A stretch of DNA of 39,566 nt, taken from contig CAIXBT010000278.1 in assembly GCA_903917755.1 (NCBI GenBank), forward strand, positions 1 through 39,566. The letters run 5' to 3'. A model generated the notes under the pieces. It saw only the letters and a program-made list of their open reading frames with translations. It searched no databases and was not told the DNA's origin. Both the position numbers and the translations under genes were made by a program. Positions 24,604 to 33,193 of this stretch are shown piece by piece. Within the stretch, counting starts at the first letter, position 1. Each line of letters starts with the position of its first letter. Source of the stretch: an uncultured Bacteroidota bacterium. GTDB lineage: Bacteria; Bacteroidota; Bacteroidia; Chitinophagales; LD1.

Positions 24604-25035
24604 ATGGACGCCACTATTAAAGAATTCTTTGACGAGATCATTGCACACAGGCAGAAGACGGCTACCACACTTAAATACCTGAGTGAAGCGGAAAATGAAA
24701 TGGGCCGAAGCAAATTATCCCAATTAAACGCACTTATGCTATCATGGATGCACGGTTATGCCATAGGTGATCCTTCTGATATATACTTCAAAATAGGAGA
24801 TCACCTTTATGGAGAGTACAGCCCATATTTCGACCGATGTGATACCATCAGAACTATCTTCACATTGCACAAGGACCGCCTGGATTGGAACTCCGCGCTC
24901 TCCGAAGAGAGCAGGAAAGAGATCGCAAAATACGTTCGCGAAAATTTTAAGATCAAGCTCTACGCTAACACTGACGGAAAAAGGAGAGAGATAGAAAAGT
25001 ATGTCCGAGAAAACTTTAGGATGTTCGATTTGTGA
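24604..25035 (+). CDS. Hypothetical protein with a duplicated C-terminal segment
   Basis: A 143-residue soluble, acidic protein that I do not recognise. The first 100 residues are helical and contain LSWMHGYAIGDPSDIYFKIGDHLYGEYSPYFDRCDT. The C-terminus contains a 13-residue segment twice with a 23-residue period: RKEIAKYVRENFK (104-116) and RREIEKYVRENFR (127-139), with matching DNA at 24913-24951 and 24982-25020. The gap before it (24409-24603) has a small CGGTG/CACCG hairpin and only very short ORFs. Confidence 0.6.
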   Translation: MDATIKEFFDEIIAHRQKTATTLKYLSEAENEMGRSKLSQLNALMLSWMHGYAIGDPSDIYFKIGDHLYGEYSPYFDRCDTIRTIFTLHKDRLDWNSALSEESRKEIAKYVRENFKIKLYANTDGKRREIEKYVRENFRMFDL

Positions 25036-25086
25036 TCTCATCTATGGTCGAAGATTTCATCGATTTCATCTTCTACCTATCATACC

Positions 25087-25103
25087 GCAAGCTTTCAGCT
25101 TGC
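25087..25103. repeat. Short palindrome GCAAGCT/AGCTTGC
   Basis: Arms GCAAGCT and AGCTTGC around the loop TTC, 22 bp beyond the stop of the T9SS relic in that relic's direction. It differs from the GAGACGC palindromes; it may be a second REP-like family. Only one copy is in the window. Confidence 0.55.
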
Positions 25104-25125
25104 CGTAAGATTAATACGAAATGAC

Positions 25126-25206
25126 CTATTCCACCACCATCTTCTTAGTACTAAGCACCTGCCCATCGCTCACCATCGAACAAAAATAAGCCCCACTGCT
25201 CGGGCC
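25126..25206 (-). pseudogene. Relic of a T9SS C-terminal sorting domain
   Basis: On the minus strand this encodes GPSSGAYFCSMVSDG followed by QVLSTKKMVVE and a stop. The (S/A)G-x-Y-F/V, DG and STKKMVV pattern is the final beta strands of the type A sorting domain of secreted Bacteroidota proteins. The frame is closed by TGA immediately upstream, and no coding sequence for the rest of such a protein follows, so it is a 3' remnant. Confidence 0.75.
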
Positions 25207-25512
25207 TCAGGTATGAATTGATACCTTGGCTGTTCGGGATTTATAATTCAGAACTAACGTAGGATACATATGAGGTCAATCACTTAAAATCCTAACATTA
25301 GAGTCAGAAAAATGAAAAATATGAACTCAGCTAAACTGTTGGTTCATCGCAATAATGCGTACCTGAGAGTTTAGAAAAAAGGCATCCATAGTGTCAAATA
25401 TGGATTTCCATTTATACATAAATGAAAAAATATCATACCACAGCAGGGGGTGTAAAAGATGTGGCATAAGGCATTTACTAGTAGACTATAATTATTACCT
25501 TGCAGACATAGT

Positions 25513-27468
25513 ATGTGTGGAATAGCAGGATATATCAAACTGACCAATGAGCCGACAGCGGCCACTCAGGAGGCAGTGGGCAGAATGGCCTCTGTCATAA
25601 GGCACCGAGGCCCTGATTCGTCGGGGGCATTTCAAAACGAACACATTTCGATAGCCAATACGAGGCTGTCGATCATTGATATTTCGGCTAATGCCAACCT
25701 GCCCATGCACAGTTCTGATGGATCTGTATGGATCTGCTATAACGGCGAGATATCTAATTTCAAAGAGCTGCGCGCCAAGTATAAACTGGAAGAAAAATAC
25801 CCCTTTCGCAGCACCTCAGATACCGAGGTCATCATATACCTTTACAAACTGCTTGGCATCAGTTTTCTGAATGAACTGAGCGGCATGTTTGCCTTCTGTC
25901 TGTATGACAGAGACCTGCAGAAAGTATATATAGTACGCGATTTCTATGGGATACTGCCCTTGTTTGTTTCCTTTCGCGACGGCGGTATTTATTTCGCCTC
26001 AGAGATCAAGGCCTTTCTGGAGATACCGGGTTTCAATGCCCATCTGAATCCGACTGCCATTCATCATTTTTTCTCACTGGCATATATCCCCGATTCACTC
26101 ACACCATACAAGGAGATCCGCGAACTAAAAGGGGGTGAACTGATAGAGGTCGAACTCCGAACATCAAACTACGAATTCAGGAAATACTATGATTTCGTTT
26201 ACAAAGAAGATTTCAGCATCAGCGCCGATGAGGCGATCAAAACCACACGTGCGCTGCTGATCGATGCGGTAGAGAGAAACCTCGTGAGCGATGCACCGCT
26301 TGGTATGACACTCTCCGGAGGCATAGATACCAGCGCCATGCTCGGCATAGTGAAGCATCTCGGCCTCGGTCACAAAATGCACACCTTCTCTCTGAAAATG
26401 GGAGAATCTAGTTTCGATGAGTCTCGCTATCAGCGCATCATGGCCGCATACGCAGGCTCTATACATCACGAGATACTGGTCACCCCGGATGATGTGATAG
26501 AGCAAATGCTATCGCAGATCTCCTATATCGATGAGCCTAATGGCAATGGTGCCTGCATTCCATCTTTCATTTTGGCACAGCAGGCCGCACCCATCGTAAA
26601 GGTCCTGCTGAGCGGCGAAGGGGGCGATGAACTGTTTAATGCCTATCCAAGTATAGCAGCCTATCAGATGCGAAAGTTATACCGCTCACTGGCACCGGCC
26701 TTCGTCAGAAATATTTTCAGAAAGGGGATCCAAATGCTGCCGGCAGATTATCGAAAACTGAGTTTTGATTTCAAGGCAAAGCGTTTCACGGGCGGGGCCG
26801 AGTTGAGTGTGCCCGAAGCGCATCTATACTGGCGGCATGTCTTCTCCGAAGAGCAAAAAGCCATACTGCTCAATGGCGATTTCGACCGCACACCGACCCA
26901 ATCCTTTTACGACAAGATATACTACGAAAGTGGCATAGACAATGAGATAAACCGTATCTCACTGATCGATATGAAACACTTTTTCATAGACGATCTGATG
27001 GTGAAAAACGACCGGACATTCCTCGCCAATTCGGTGGAGGGCAGATTTCCGTTCATGGATAGGATACTGGTAGACTATGTGACCAAACTACCTGTGAAAT
27101 ACAGGGTAAGACATTTCTCTAAACTGCGCTGGGTAGAAAAAGAAGCTATGAAACCCTACCTGCCGAATGAGATATACAAACGCGACGGATTTGGTCTCGA
27201 AATGCCGCATGCAGTATGGTTCATGGACAAGTTGGGTAAATTTGCGGAGAAGTATCTCAACAAAAAAATGGTAGACCAAACAGAAATATTGAATTGGGAG
27301 TTCATTGAAAAGATATGGAAGATACACCTGAGCGGCAAGCAGGATTTCGGCAGACCTATCTGGTGCGTGCTGAACTATCTGATCTGGTTTGACATGTTCA
27401 TCCTGAACAAAAACTACAAATCCTATTGGCATCAGCCGCCAGTCCGAAAAGCGCCTCAATGGAGTTAA
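25513..27468 (+). CDS. asnB: Glutamine-hydrolysing asparagine synthase (AsnB family)
   Basis: A 651-residue two-domain amidotransferase. C2 (MCGIAGYI) is the glutaminase nucleophile, and RHRGPDSSG and YNGEISNFKELR belong to the same N-terminal domain. The synthetase domain has the PP-loop as LSGGIDTSAML (about 269), YIDEPNGNGACIPSF, LLSGEGGDELFNAYP, and the C-terminal MVKNDRTFLANSVEGRFPFMD. It makes asparagine or, in glycan loci, amidates sugar acids or other substrates. The following glycosyltransferase start overlaps its end by 10 bp, and it resembles asnB genes found in polysaccharide clusters, so a role in surface glycan synthesis is at least as likely as free asparagine supply. Confidence 0.92.
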   Translation: MCGIAGYIKLTNEPTAATQEAVGRMASVIRHRGPDSSGAFQNEHISIANTRLSIIDISANANLPMHSSDGSVWICYNGEISNFKELRAKYKLEEKYPFRSTSDTEVIIYLYKLLGISFLNELSGMFAFCLYDRDLQKVYIVRDFYGILPLFVSFRDGGIYFASEIKAFLEIPGFNAHLNPTAIHHFFSLAYIPDSLTPYKEIRELKGGELIEVELRTSNYEFRKYYDFVYKEDFSISADEAIKTTRALLIDAVERNLVSDAPLGMTLSGGIDTSAMLGIVKHLGLGHKMHTFSLKMGESSFDESRYQRIMAAYAGSIHHEILVTPDDVIEQMLSQISYIDEPNGNGACIPSFILAQQAAPIVKVLLSGEGGDELFNAYPSIAAYQMRKLYRSLAPAFVRNIFRKGIQMLPADYRKLSFDFKAKRFTGGAELSVPEAHLYWRHVFSEEQKAILLNGDFDRTPTQSFYDKIYYESGIDNEINRISLIDMKHFFIDDLMVKNDRTFLANSVEGRFPFMDRILVDYVTKLPVKYRVRHFSKLRWVEKEAMKPYLPNEIYKRDGFGLEMPHAVWFMDKLGKFAEKYLNKKMVDQTEILNWEFIEKIWKIHLSGKQDFGRPIWCVLNYLIWFDMFILNKNYKSYWHQPPVRKAPQWS

Positions 27469-28166
27469 GCGTTATCATACCCGTTTACAATGAAGAAAAA
27501 AGTGTAGCCGATCTGATAGCTGCCGTTGATATGAGCCTGGCTGATATCGACTTTGAGTTGATACTCGTGAACGATCGCTCCACAGATGACACACTGAAAA
27601 ATGCGATCGAGAAAAAGAATGCTAATGTAAAGATTATTTCATTTGACAAGAACTATGGCCAGAGCACCGCTATCAAAGCCGGAATAGACCATGCCTCAGG
27701 TCGCATCATAGCGATCATAGATGGAGACATGCAGAATGATCCCGCAGATCTGCTTGCATTATACCAGCTGCTTAAGGCCGGTCATGCAGATATGATACAG
27801 GGATACCGAAAGAACAGACATGACAGTCTGACCAAAAAGATCCCGAGTACAGTGGCAAATCAGTTGATCCGGTCTGCATTCCACTGCGATCTGCATGATG
27901 TGGGCTGTTCGGTGAAGGTATTCGACAGAAAGCTGATCCCGTCTCTGATATACTTTAACGGATTTCACCGCTATCTCGCGCTGATAGCACATATCAAAGG
28001 ATTTAAAGTAATGGAAACAATAGTGGGCCATCACCCGCGAATGAACGGACAGTCGAAGTACGGTATCGAAAGGCTGATACCCGTATGCAAGCATCTATAT
28101 CTATTGAAAACCGACCCCGACAGACTGAGCGAGTCCATCGACTACAACATAGAAGCAACGTATTAA
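27459..28166 (+). CDS. Family 2 glycosyltransferase (DPM1-like, soluble)
   Basis: A 235-residue GT-A fold enzyme: SVIIPVYNEE at 4-13, VNDRSTDDT around 38-46, and the metal/nucleotide site DGDMQNDP at 88-95. GQSTAIKAGIDHA and the late VGHHPRMNGQSKYG motifs are those of dolichyl/undecaprenyl-phosphate mannosyl- or glucosyl-transferases. The C-terminal membrane helices of the ArnC/GtrB type are absent. It would load a lipid carrier with a sugar. The ATG at 27459 lies within asnB (coupled translation). Its stop overlaps in TTAA with the stop of the convergent GT-C gene, which could use the lipid-linked sugar. Confidence 0.88.
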   Translation: MELSVIIPVYNEEKSVADLIAAVDMSLADIDFELILVNDRSTDDTLKNAIEKKNANVKIISFDKNYGQSTAIKAGIDHASGRIIAIIDGDMQNDPADLLALYQLLKAGHADMIQGYRKNRHDSLTKKIPSTVANQLIRSAFHCDLHDVGCSVKVFDRKLIPSLIYFNGFHRYLALIAHIKGFKVMETIVGHHPRMNGQSKYGIERLIPVCKHLYLLKTDPDRLSESIDYNIEATY

Positions 28167-29713
28167 GAACCCTGATCGATCTGATAGATCATATAGCCAT
28201 CCTGACTGAAGAGCCGCGTGAAATTTCTATTCATATACGACTCATGTGGTTTAGAAAAATGGAGGCTCCTGCTCAATAGCCCATCGGGAAAAAGGACAAT
28301 GTGCGTGATCTCGTTTCGGTCCAGCAGATCGTCAAAACCGCTCCTGCTCCATGTTTTCCATTCAAACTCATGACCATTGATCCTGTAGCGCGCACCTTTC
28401 TTTACCCTGTTTATGAAAACCGTCGGATCGACATGCAGCTTTTGTGCAGCAGAGTCAATAAAAGCCTCGCTATTGATCGCATCATAGAGGTCAGCATATA
28501 CCATCCAGTTGCAGTTAGACATTCCGTCGCCATAATCGATATATGCTTTGGCCTGAGTGATGCTATCCTTAAAATAAGCAGCGCTGTGCATGAATCCGGG
28601 TGCGTATTTCATTGTGATATTATTATCACTCACTTGTCTGACAAAAGAGATATTTGATACTAGAATATAAAACAGCATGAAAAGCACCAAGGAGGTATCT
28701 CGTAACTTAAATCTCTGAGAAATACGATAAATGAAATGAGCGATCAAAACGATGCCCGGCACCATATATATGACCAGGTATCTGGCCTGTGCTGTTAGTG
28801 TCCCATTAAAGAGCTTTATCAAAAAGGGCAAAATGGGAAGCAGATATAATGCGAGGACGAGGAGCTCATCTCTCTTTTTTTGTTTCAAAGTATAAGCGAA
28901 TATCACTGTGACAGCAATGCCATAAAGCGGCAGAAAACTGGGCAGCAGATTCACGTATTGGGTCGCACCGTTAAACTGATTACTGAGCCGTACTTCAAAA
29001 TCGCTGTACAGGATACCTCGCAGCGGATGCTGCCCCTGCATTACTTCACAGATCATGACGAAGCTGACTGCTACAGTCGGGATCGCAAGCAGGATCAGAA
29101 AATTTGAGGGCTTCGTTTTTTTTATAAAAAGGAGAATGACGATGACCAGCGGTGCAAACACCCAGCCCTCATACCTGAGCAGACAGCAGGCGAATAATGA
29201 CAGCCCTATCCATGTGATCCATTTTCTGTCATCATCTTCGCTGCGGTATCTTTCGATGAAATAATAACAGCAGAGCAGAAAAAAAATATAAAAGCTTTCA
29301 CTGAGTATCAAGCCTGAAAGACATATGTGCATACCATAGAAAGCCAGAATGGCGGTGGCGATGAGAGCAGTAGTTTGATTGTATTTCAGCAGGCATAGCT
29401 TATAGAGCGGTATCAATGAGAGCGTGCTGATGAGCAGGGTGAAGAGACGCGGCGCATACACCATGTCATGAAAGATATAGCTCACCGACCCCATCAGGTA
29501 GAAATGCAGCGGAAGCCAGTCGAGAGATGGATTGAGTATCTTCATATAATCCACCTGTGGCAGCTGCCAGTAGCTATATAGCCACATCTGGGTGATATTG
29601 AGCCGGGCAGCCGCATCGCCGTAACCGATATTATCGGTGGAAAAGAACCACAACAATCTGACAGCGAAAGCCATCAGAAGGATAATGAGAAATGTGATAT
29701 GGGCCCTCTTCAT
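28163..29713 (-). CDS. GT39/ArnT-like integral membrane glycosyltransferase
   Basis: A 516-residue GT-C fold protein. Following an N-terminal helix (ITFLIILLMAFAVRLLWFF), the first outer loop has the acidic YGDAAARLN (D in about position 33), and about ten further helices follow, with LILSESFYIFFLLCCYYFIERYRSE typical of the PMT/ArnT family. The C-terminal 150 residues (GHEFEWKTWSRSGFDDLL) are a periplasmic domain. Such enzymes take a sugar from a polyprenyl-phosphate donor and move it to a lipid, glycan or protein outside the membrane. It is downstream of truA on the same strand (40 bp gap), and is tail-to-tail with the GT2. Confidence 0.82.
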   Translation of the reverse strand: MKRAHITFLIILLMAFAVRLLWFFSTDNIGYGDAAARLNITQMWLYSYWQLPQVDYMKILNPSLDWLPLHFYLMGSVSYIFHDMVYAPRLFTLLISTLSLIPLYKLCLLKYNQTTALIATAILAFYGMHICLSGLILSESFYIFFLLCCYYFIERYRSEDDDRKWITWIGLSLFACCLLRYEGWVFAPLVIVILLFIKKTKPSNFLILLAIPTVAVSFVMICEVMQGQHPLRGILYSDFEVRLSNQFNGATQYVNLLPSFLPLYGIAVTVIFAYTLKQKKRDELLVLALYLLPILPFLIKLFNGTLTAQARYLVIYMVPGIVLIAHFIYRISQRFKLRDTSLVLFMLFYILVSNISFVRQVSDNNITMKYAPGFMHSAAYFKDSITQAKAYIDYGDGMSNCNWMVYADLYDAINSEAFIDSAAQKLHVDPTVFINRVKKGARYRINGHEFEWKTWSRSGFDDLLDRNEITHIVLFPDGLLSRSLHFSKPHESYMNRNFTRLFSQDGYMIYQIDQGS

Positions 29714-29753
29714 CAGGTAAAGGAAAGAAATTAATCAGTCTTGGAGAATATCC

Positions 29754-30587
29754 TTAGTCCAGATACGGATACCTGACCTTGACCAGATAGAGGCCCTGTG
29801 GTGGCGACGATACAGCAAATGGCAATTCCTCTTTGGCCTCGACTATGCGCTTGTAATCTTCGATACTGAATCGTCCTCTGCCGATATGAAGATGCACCCC
29901 CACTATCTTTCGTACCATACCTCGCAGGAAACGGTTTGAGGTGATCGTGAAGCGCATGAATTCATCCTGTTTGAATCCTGCTATGGCCGGTTTAAAGACC
30001 TTTTCCCAGCGCGCCTCGGTCACATTGCAAATGTTGGTCTTAAAGTCCTCGCTCGGCCTGCATAGTGTAGTAAAATCAGTGAATGTAGGCAACAAAGCGG
30101 CGGCATCATTCATCAGGTCCCAGTTGATACCCTTCGCATAGATCTGAGTGCTGTAGTGACGCAAAAAGGGGTTCTTGTCGGCATTGATATAGTACTCATA
30201 GGTTCTGCTGGTAGCATCGAATCGTGTGTTGGCACGATCTCCGACCTGAAATACGCGAAATACTGTGATATCCATAGGAAGGATGGAATTGAGGCGAAAG
30301 GCGAATTTCTCATCGATCACTTTCTCCGTCGTGAAATGCGCATAAAAATCCGTGGCATGAACGCCTGTATCCGTGCGGCCGCAGCCTCCGGTAGATATAT
30401 GCTCGCTCAGCAGGGTGGATAAGGCAATATTGAGTTTGCCCTGCACCGTCTTGGCATTGAGCTGCACCTGCCAGCCGCAGTAGCCGGTACCGTCATAAGC
30501 CATATGGATGAAATAGCGCAAGGGGGTTTTTTGTGCAATATTAGCTTTTATAAAACAAAAGGGCGAGGGCCGAAGAGGCTTTGTCAC
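29754..30587 (-). CDS. truA: tRNA pseudouridine(38-40) synthase TruA
   Basis: A 277-residue pseudouridine synthase acting on the anticodon arm of tRNAs. The catalytic aspartate is D73 in GCGRTDTGVHA; RYFIHMAYDGTGYCGWQ at the N-terminus, FRLNSILPMDI, and the C-terminal NRFLRGMVRKIVG are family motifs. The GTG at 30587 adds about 22 residues ahead of the usual beginning; the true start may instead be the TTG at 30521, which gives MRYFIHMAYDG exactly as in homologues, or the ATG at 30503. Divergent from the DUF4293 gene. Confidence 0.94.
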   Translation of the reverse strand: MTKPLRPSPFCFIKANIAQKTPLRYFIHMAYDGTGYCGWQVQLNAKTVQGKLNIALSTLLSEHISTGGCGRTDTGVHATDFYAHFTTEKVIDEKFAFRLNSILPMDITVFRVFQVGDRANTRFDATSRTYEYYINADKNPFLRHYSTQIYAKGINWDLMNDAAALLPTFTDFTTLCRPSEDFKTNICNVTEARWEKVFKPAIAGFKQDEFMRFTITSNRFLRGMVRKIVGVHLHIGRGRFSIEDYKRIVEAKEELPFAVSSPPQGLYLVKVRYPYLD

Positions 30588-30671
30588 AATACCCTTTCTA
30601 CTTTGTCAAAATGTTATTAGGTTTGACACCGTGCCATTGGTCTTTTCTCAATATTAGAATTTCAAAAAACT

Positions 30672-31127
30672 ATGATCCAGCGCAAACAAACACTTTTTCT
30701 TATTTTTTCGATACTCATCATGGCCGGATATATCTTCTCTCCGGTCATCAAGGTGGATGGCGGTATGTTTCACTCTATGGTCAAAGCTCGTGACCTGGCT
30801 GTGAATATCAACTTTCCCATCATAGGTCATTATTTTGTCTTCGTCTGTATGGTGGCGGCACTGATCACTATCGGTATCAACCTGCTCACTATCCTCCTGT
30901 TCAAAAATCGCGGCATACAGATCGTTTTGTGCTGGCTGAGCCTGATTCCGGCACTTTTCTGTTTTTGTTATACCTATTACAGGATGACGACCACCGAAAT
31001 GATTCAGGACCAACTTTTTTATTACGGCAATATTTCTCCGATAGTGGCTGTGGTATTCATTTTTTTAGCCATGTTCTATATTCGCAAAGATGATGAATTG
31101 GTAAAAAGTGTTGACAGACTCCGTTAA
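30672..31127 (+). CDS. DUF4293-family membrane protein
   Basis: A 151-residue integral membrane protein with four hydrophobic segments (about 6-26, 47-73, 78-102 and 122-141). MIQRKQTLFLIFSILIMAGY is the hallmark opening of the Bacteroidota-specific DUF4293 family, whose function is unknown. The short basic C-terminus (IRKDDELVKSVDRLR) is cytoplasmic if the count is right. It is divergent from truA and 56 bp before the PurF-like gene, whose own promoter begins right after its stop. Confidence 0.82.
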   Translation: MIQRKQTLFLIFSILIMAGYIFSPVIKVDGGMFHSMVKARDLAVNINFPIIGHYFVFVCMVAALITIGINLLTILLFKNRGIQIVLCWLSLIPALFCFCYTYYRMTTTEMIQDQLFYYGNISPIVAVVFIFLAMFYIRKDDELVKSVDRLR

Positions 31128-31129
31128 TA

Positions 31130-31161
31130 TTTGCGTAACTGCTTATATAAGATTAAATTTG
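31130..31161 (+). promoter_or_regulatory. Bacteroidota-type promoter of the PurF-like gene
   Basis: TTTG (31130-31133), 20-bp spacer and TAAATTTG (31154-31161), a complete match to TTTG/TAnnTTTG. The predicted transcript start is near 31168, 16 bases before the ATG at 31184. Confidence 0.72.
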
Positions 31162-31183
31162 CGGCTCAGTTCTTACTACATAA

Positions 31184-33082
31184 ATGAGTGATGCAATAAA
31201 ACACGAGTGCGGTATAGCACTCATCCGGTTGCTAAAACCGCTAGATTACTACATAGAGAAATACCGCACGCCTGCCTACGCCCTAAACAAACTATATCTG
31301 CTGATGGAGAAACAGCACAACCGGGGCCAGGACGGAGCCGGGGTAGCTGTCATCAAACTCGACCCGATACCGGGCACACACTTCATCGACCGTTTTCGGA
31401 GCACACACCAGCAGTCGATAGTCAAGATATACGACCATATTTTTTCGCATTTCCCCAAGAACCGTAAGCCGTCAGACAACTATAAAGCCGAGGCAGACTG
31501 GTACAAGCAGAACGTGCCATTCATGGGTGAGCTGCTGCTCGGCCACCTCAGATATGGTACCTATGGCAAAAACAGCGATTCAAACTGCCATCCTTTCCTG
31601 CGTGAGAATAACTGGATGACCAGAAATCTGGCAGTGGCCGGCAACTTTAACATGACGAATGTCGATGAGCTTTTCAATAATCTCATACAACTCGGCCAGC
31701 ACCCCATAGAGCGCAGCGATACGATCACGGTCATGGAGAAGATAGGGCACTTTCTCGATACAGAGGTGCAGCATATATTTGATAAATACAAAGACCAGGG
31801 CTACGGCAATAAAGAGATCACCGATTTCATCATCAAGGAAATGAGCGTGAGGCGCATCCTGAGCCGCGCAGCAAAGAATTTCGACGGCGGCTTCGCGATG
31901 GCGGGTATGTTCGGTCATGGTGATTCATTCGTACTGCGCGACCCGAATGGCATCCGTCCTGCCTATTACTATCAGGATGAGGAGATCGTAGTGGTAGCCT
32001 CTGAGCGGCCATGTATCCAGACCACATTCAATGTGAATTTTGACTCTATCAAAGAGATCAAACCCGGATATGCCCTCGTGATCAAAAAAGATGGCCGTGT
32101 GAAAGAGGAAATGGTGATGGAACCCAAAGAGCGCAAATCATGCAGTTTCGAGCGGATCTATTTCTCACGTGGTACTGATAAGGAAATATATGCTGAGCGC
32201 AAAAAACTCGGCGAACTGATGGTGCCGCAGATACTCGAAGCCATAGACGACGATGTGGAGAATGCCGTCTTCTCATTCATACCAAATACTGCCGAGGTAG
32301 CATTTTATGGTTTGATAAAGGGGGTCGAAGATCACCTAACATATGAGAAAGTAAAAGCCATACAAAAGAACCCGAACCTGAGTCAGGACGAACTCGAAAA
32401 ACTGATCCGCTACAAACTCCGCATAGAGAAGATAGCGGTGAAAGATGTCAAGATGCGCACTTTTATCTCAGACGACTCATCGCGAGATGAGATGGTGTCT
32501 CACGTATATGATGTGACCTATGGCAGTGTGCGCGCCAACGAAGACACACTAGTCGTGATAGACGACTCTATCGTACGCGGCACTACACTGCAGAAGAGCA
32601 TCCTCAGCATACTGGACCGCCTGAGTCCGAAGAAGATCGTGATCGTCTCCTCTGCACCGCAGATACGCTATCCTGACTGCTATGGTATAGACATGTCGCG
32701 GATGAATGACTTCATCGCCTTCCGTGCATTGATAGCCCTGCTGAAAGAAGAGGGCAAAGAAGCCCTGCTACAGGAGGTCTATGAGAAATGCAAGGAAGAG
32801 CTGGCCAAACAATCTGCCGAAAACATAAACCACGTAAAAGAGCTGTATGCCCAATATACCGCTGACCAGATCTCTGCCAAAATATCTGAGATCGTAAGGC
32901 CTAAACAGATATTCGCGGATGTACAGATCATCTACCAGACTGTAGAGAACCTGCACGTAGCATGTCCGAAAAACCTGGGTGATTGGTACTTCACCGGCGA
33001 CTATCCTACCCCCGGCGGCAACCGGGTAGCCAATAAGGCTTTCGTCAACTATATGGAGGGCAACGACGGGCGGGCGTATTGA
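31184..33082 (+). CDS. Amidophosphoribosyltransferase-like protein, long Bacteroidota form
   Basis: A 632-residue class II amidotransferase with a PurF architecture. The nucleophile is C9 in KHECGIALIR, which would be exposed by removal of eight residues. QHNRGQDGAG, LGHLRYGTYGKNSDSNCHPF, VVASERPCIQTTFN and the PRPP-binding loop VVIDDSIVRGTTL (about 457-469) follow, so the first step of purine synthesis (PRPP + glutamine to phosphoribosylamine) is chemically possible. It is roughly 130 residues longer than standard PurF, with an insert near LTYEKVKAIQKNPNLSQDELEKL and an extended tail. I believe many Bacteroidota have this form in addition to a normal PurF; whether that is so here cannot be seen. 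Confidence 0.87.
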   Translation: MSDAIKHECGIALIRLLKPLDYYIEKYRTPAYALNKLYLLMEKQHNRGQDGAGVAVIKLDPIPGTHFIDRFRSTHQQSIVKIYDHIFSHFPKNRKPSDNYKAEADWYKQNVPFMGELLLGHLRYGTYGKNSDSNCHPFLRENNWMTRNLAVAGNFNMTNVDELFNNLIQLGQHPIERSDTITVMEKIGHFLDTEVQHIFDKYKDQGYGNKEITDFIIKEMSVRRILSRAAKNFDGGFAMAGMFGHGDSFVLRDPNGIRPAYYYQDEEIVVVASERPCIQTTFNVNFDSIKEIKPGYALVIKKDGRVKEEMVMEPKERKSCSFERIYFSRGTDKEIYAERKKLGELMVPQILEAIDDDVENAVFSFIPNTAEVAFYGLIKGVEDHLTYEKVKAIQKNPNLSQDELEKLIRYKLRIEKIAVKDVKMRTFISDDSSRDEMVSHVYDVTYGSVRANEDTLVVIDDSIVRGTTLQKSILSILDRLSPKKIVIVSSAPQIRYPDCYGIDMSRMNDFIAFRALIALLKEEGKEALLQEVYEKCKEELAKQSAENINHVKELYAQYTADQISAKISEIVRPKQIFADVQIIYQTVENLHVACPKNLGDWYFTGDYPTPGGNRVANKAFVNYMEGNDGRAY

Positions 33083-33126
33083 GAAACGGGCTGTGGTGAG
33101 AGATGAGCAGCTTTTTGTTTGAATTA

Positions 33127-33134
33127 TATCTTTG
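33127..33134 (+). promoter_or_regulatory. Putative -7 box of the T9SS adhesin gene
   Basis: TATCTTTG matches TAnnTTTG, 59 bp before the ATG at 33194. The nearest upstream TTTTTG (33112) is too close to be the -33 box. Confidence 0.4.
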
Positions 33135-33193
33135 GTTAAATGCTATATTGGTTGTACATTTAGTCAATTGATTTTGAACACTAACCGTATCAT

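Larger units (their letters stand above)
25036..25512. other. 477-bp region without an intact gene
   Basis: It contains the GCAAGCT palindrome, the T9SS sorting-domain relic, an inverted repeat AGGTAT/ATACCT (25209-25226), a CATTTAT/ATAAATG inverted repeat (25409-25424) and, next to asnB, TACCTTGC (25496-25503), a weak match to a -7 box. No tRNA or other RNA gene is recognised. The right half is AT-rich and probably carries the regulatory region of asnB. Confidence 0.6.
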
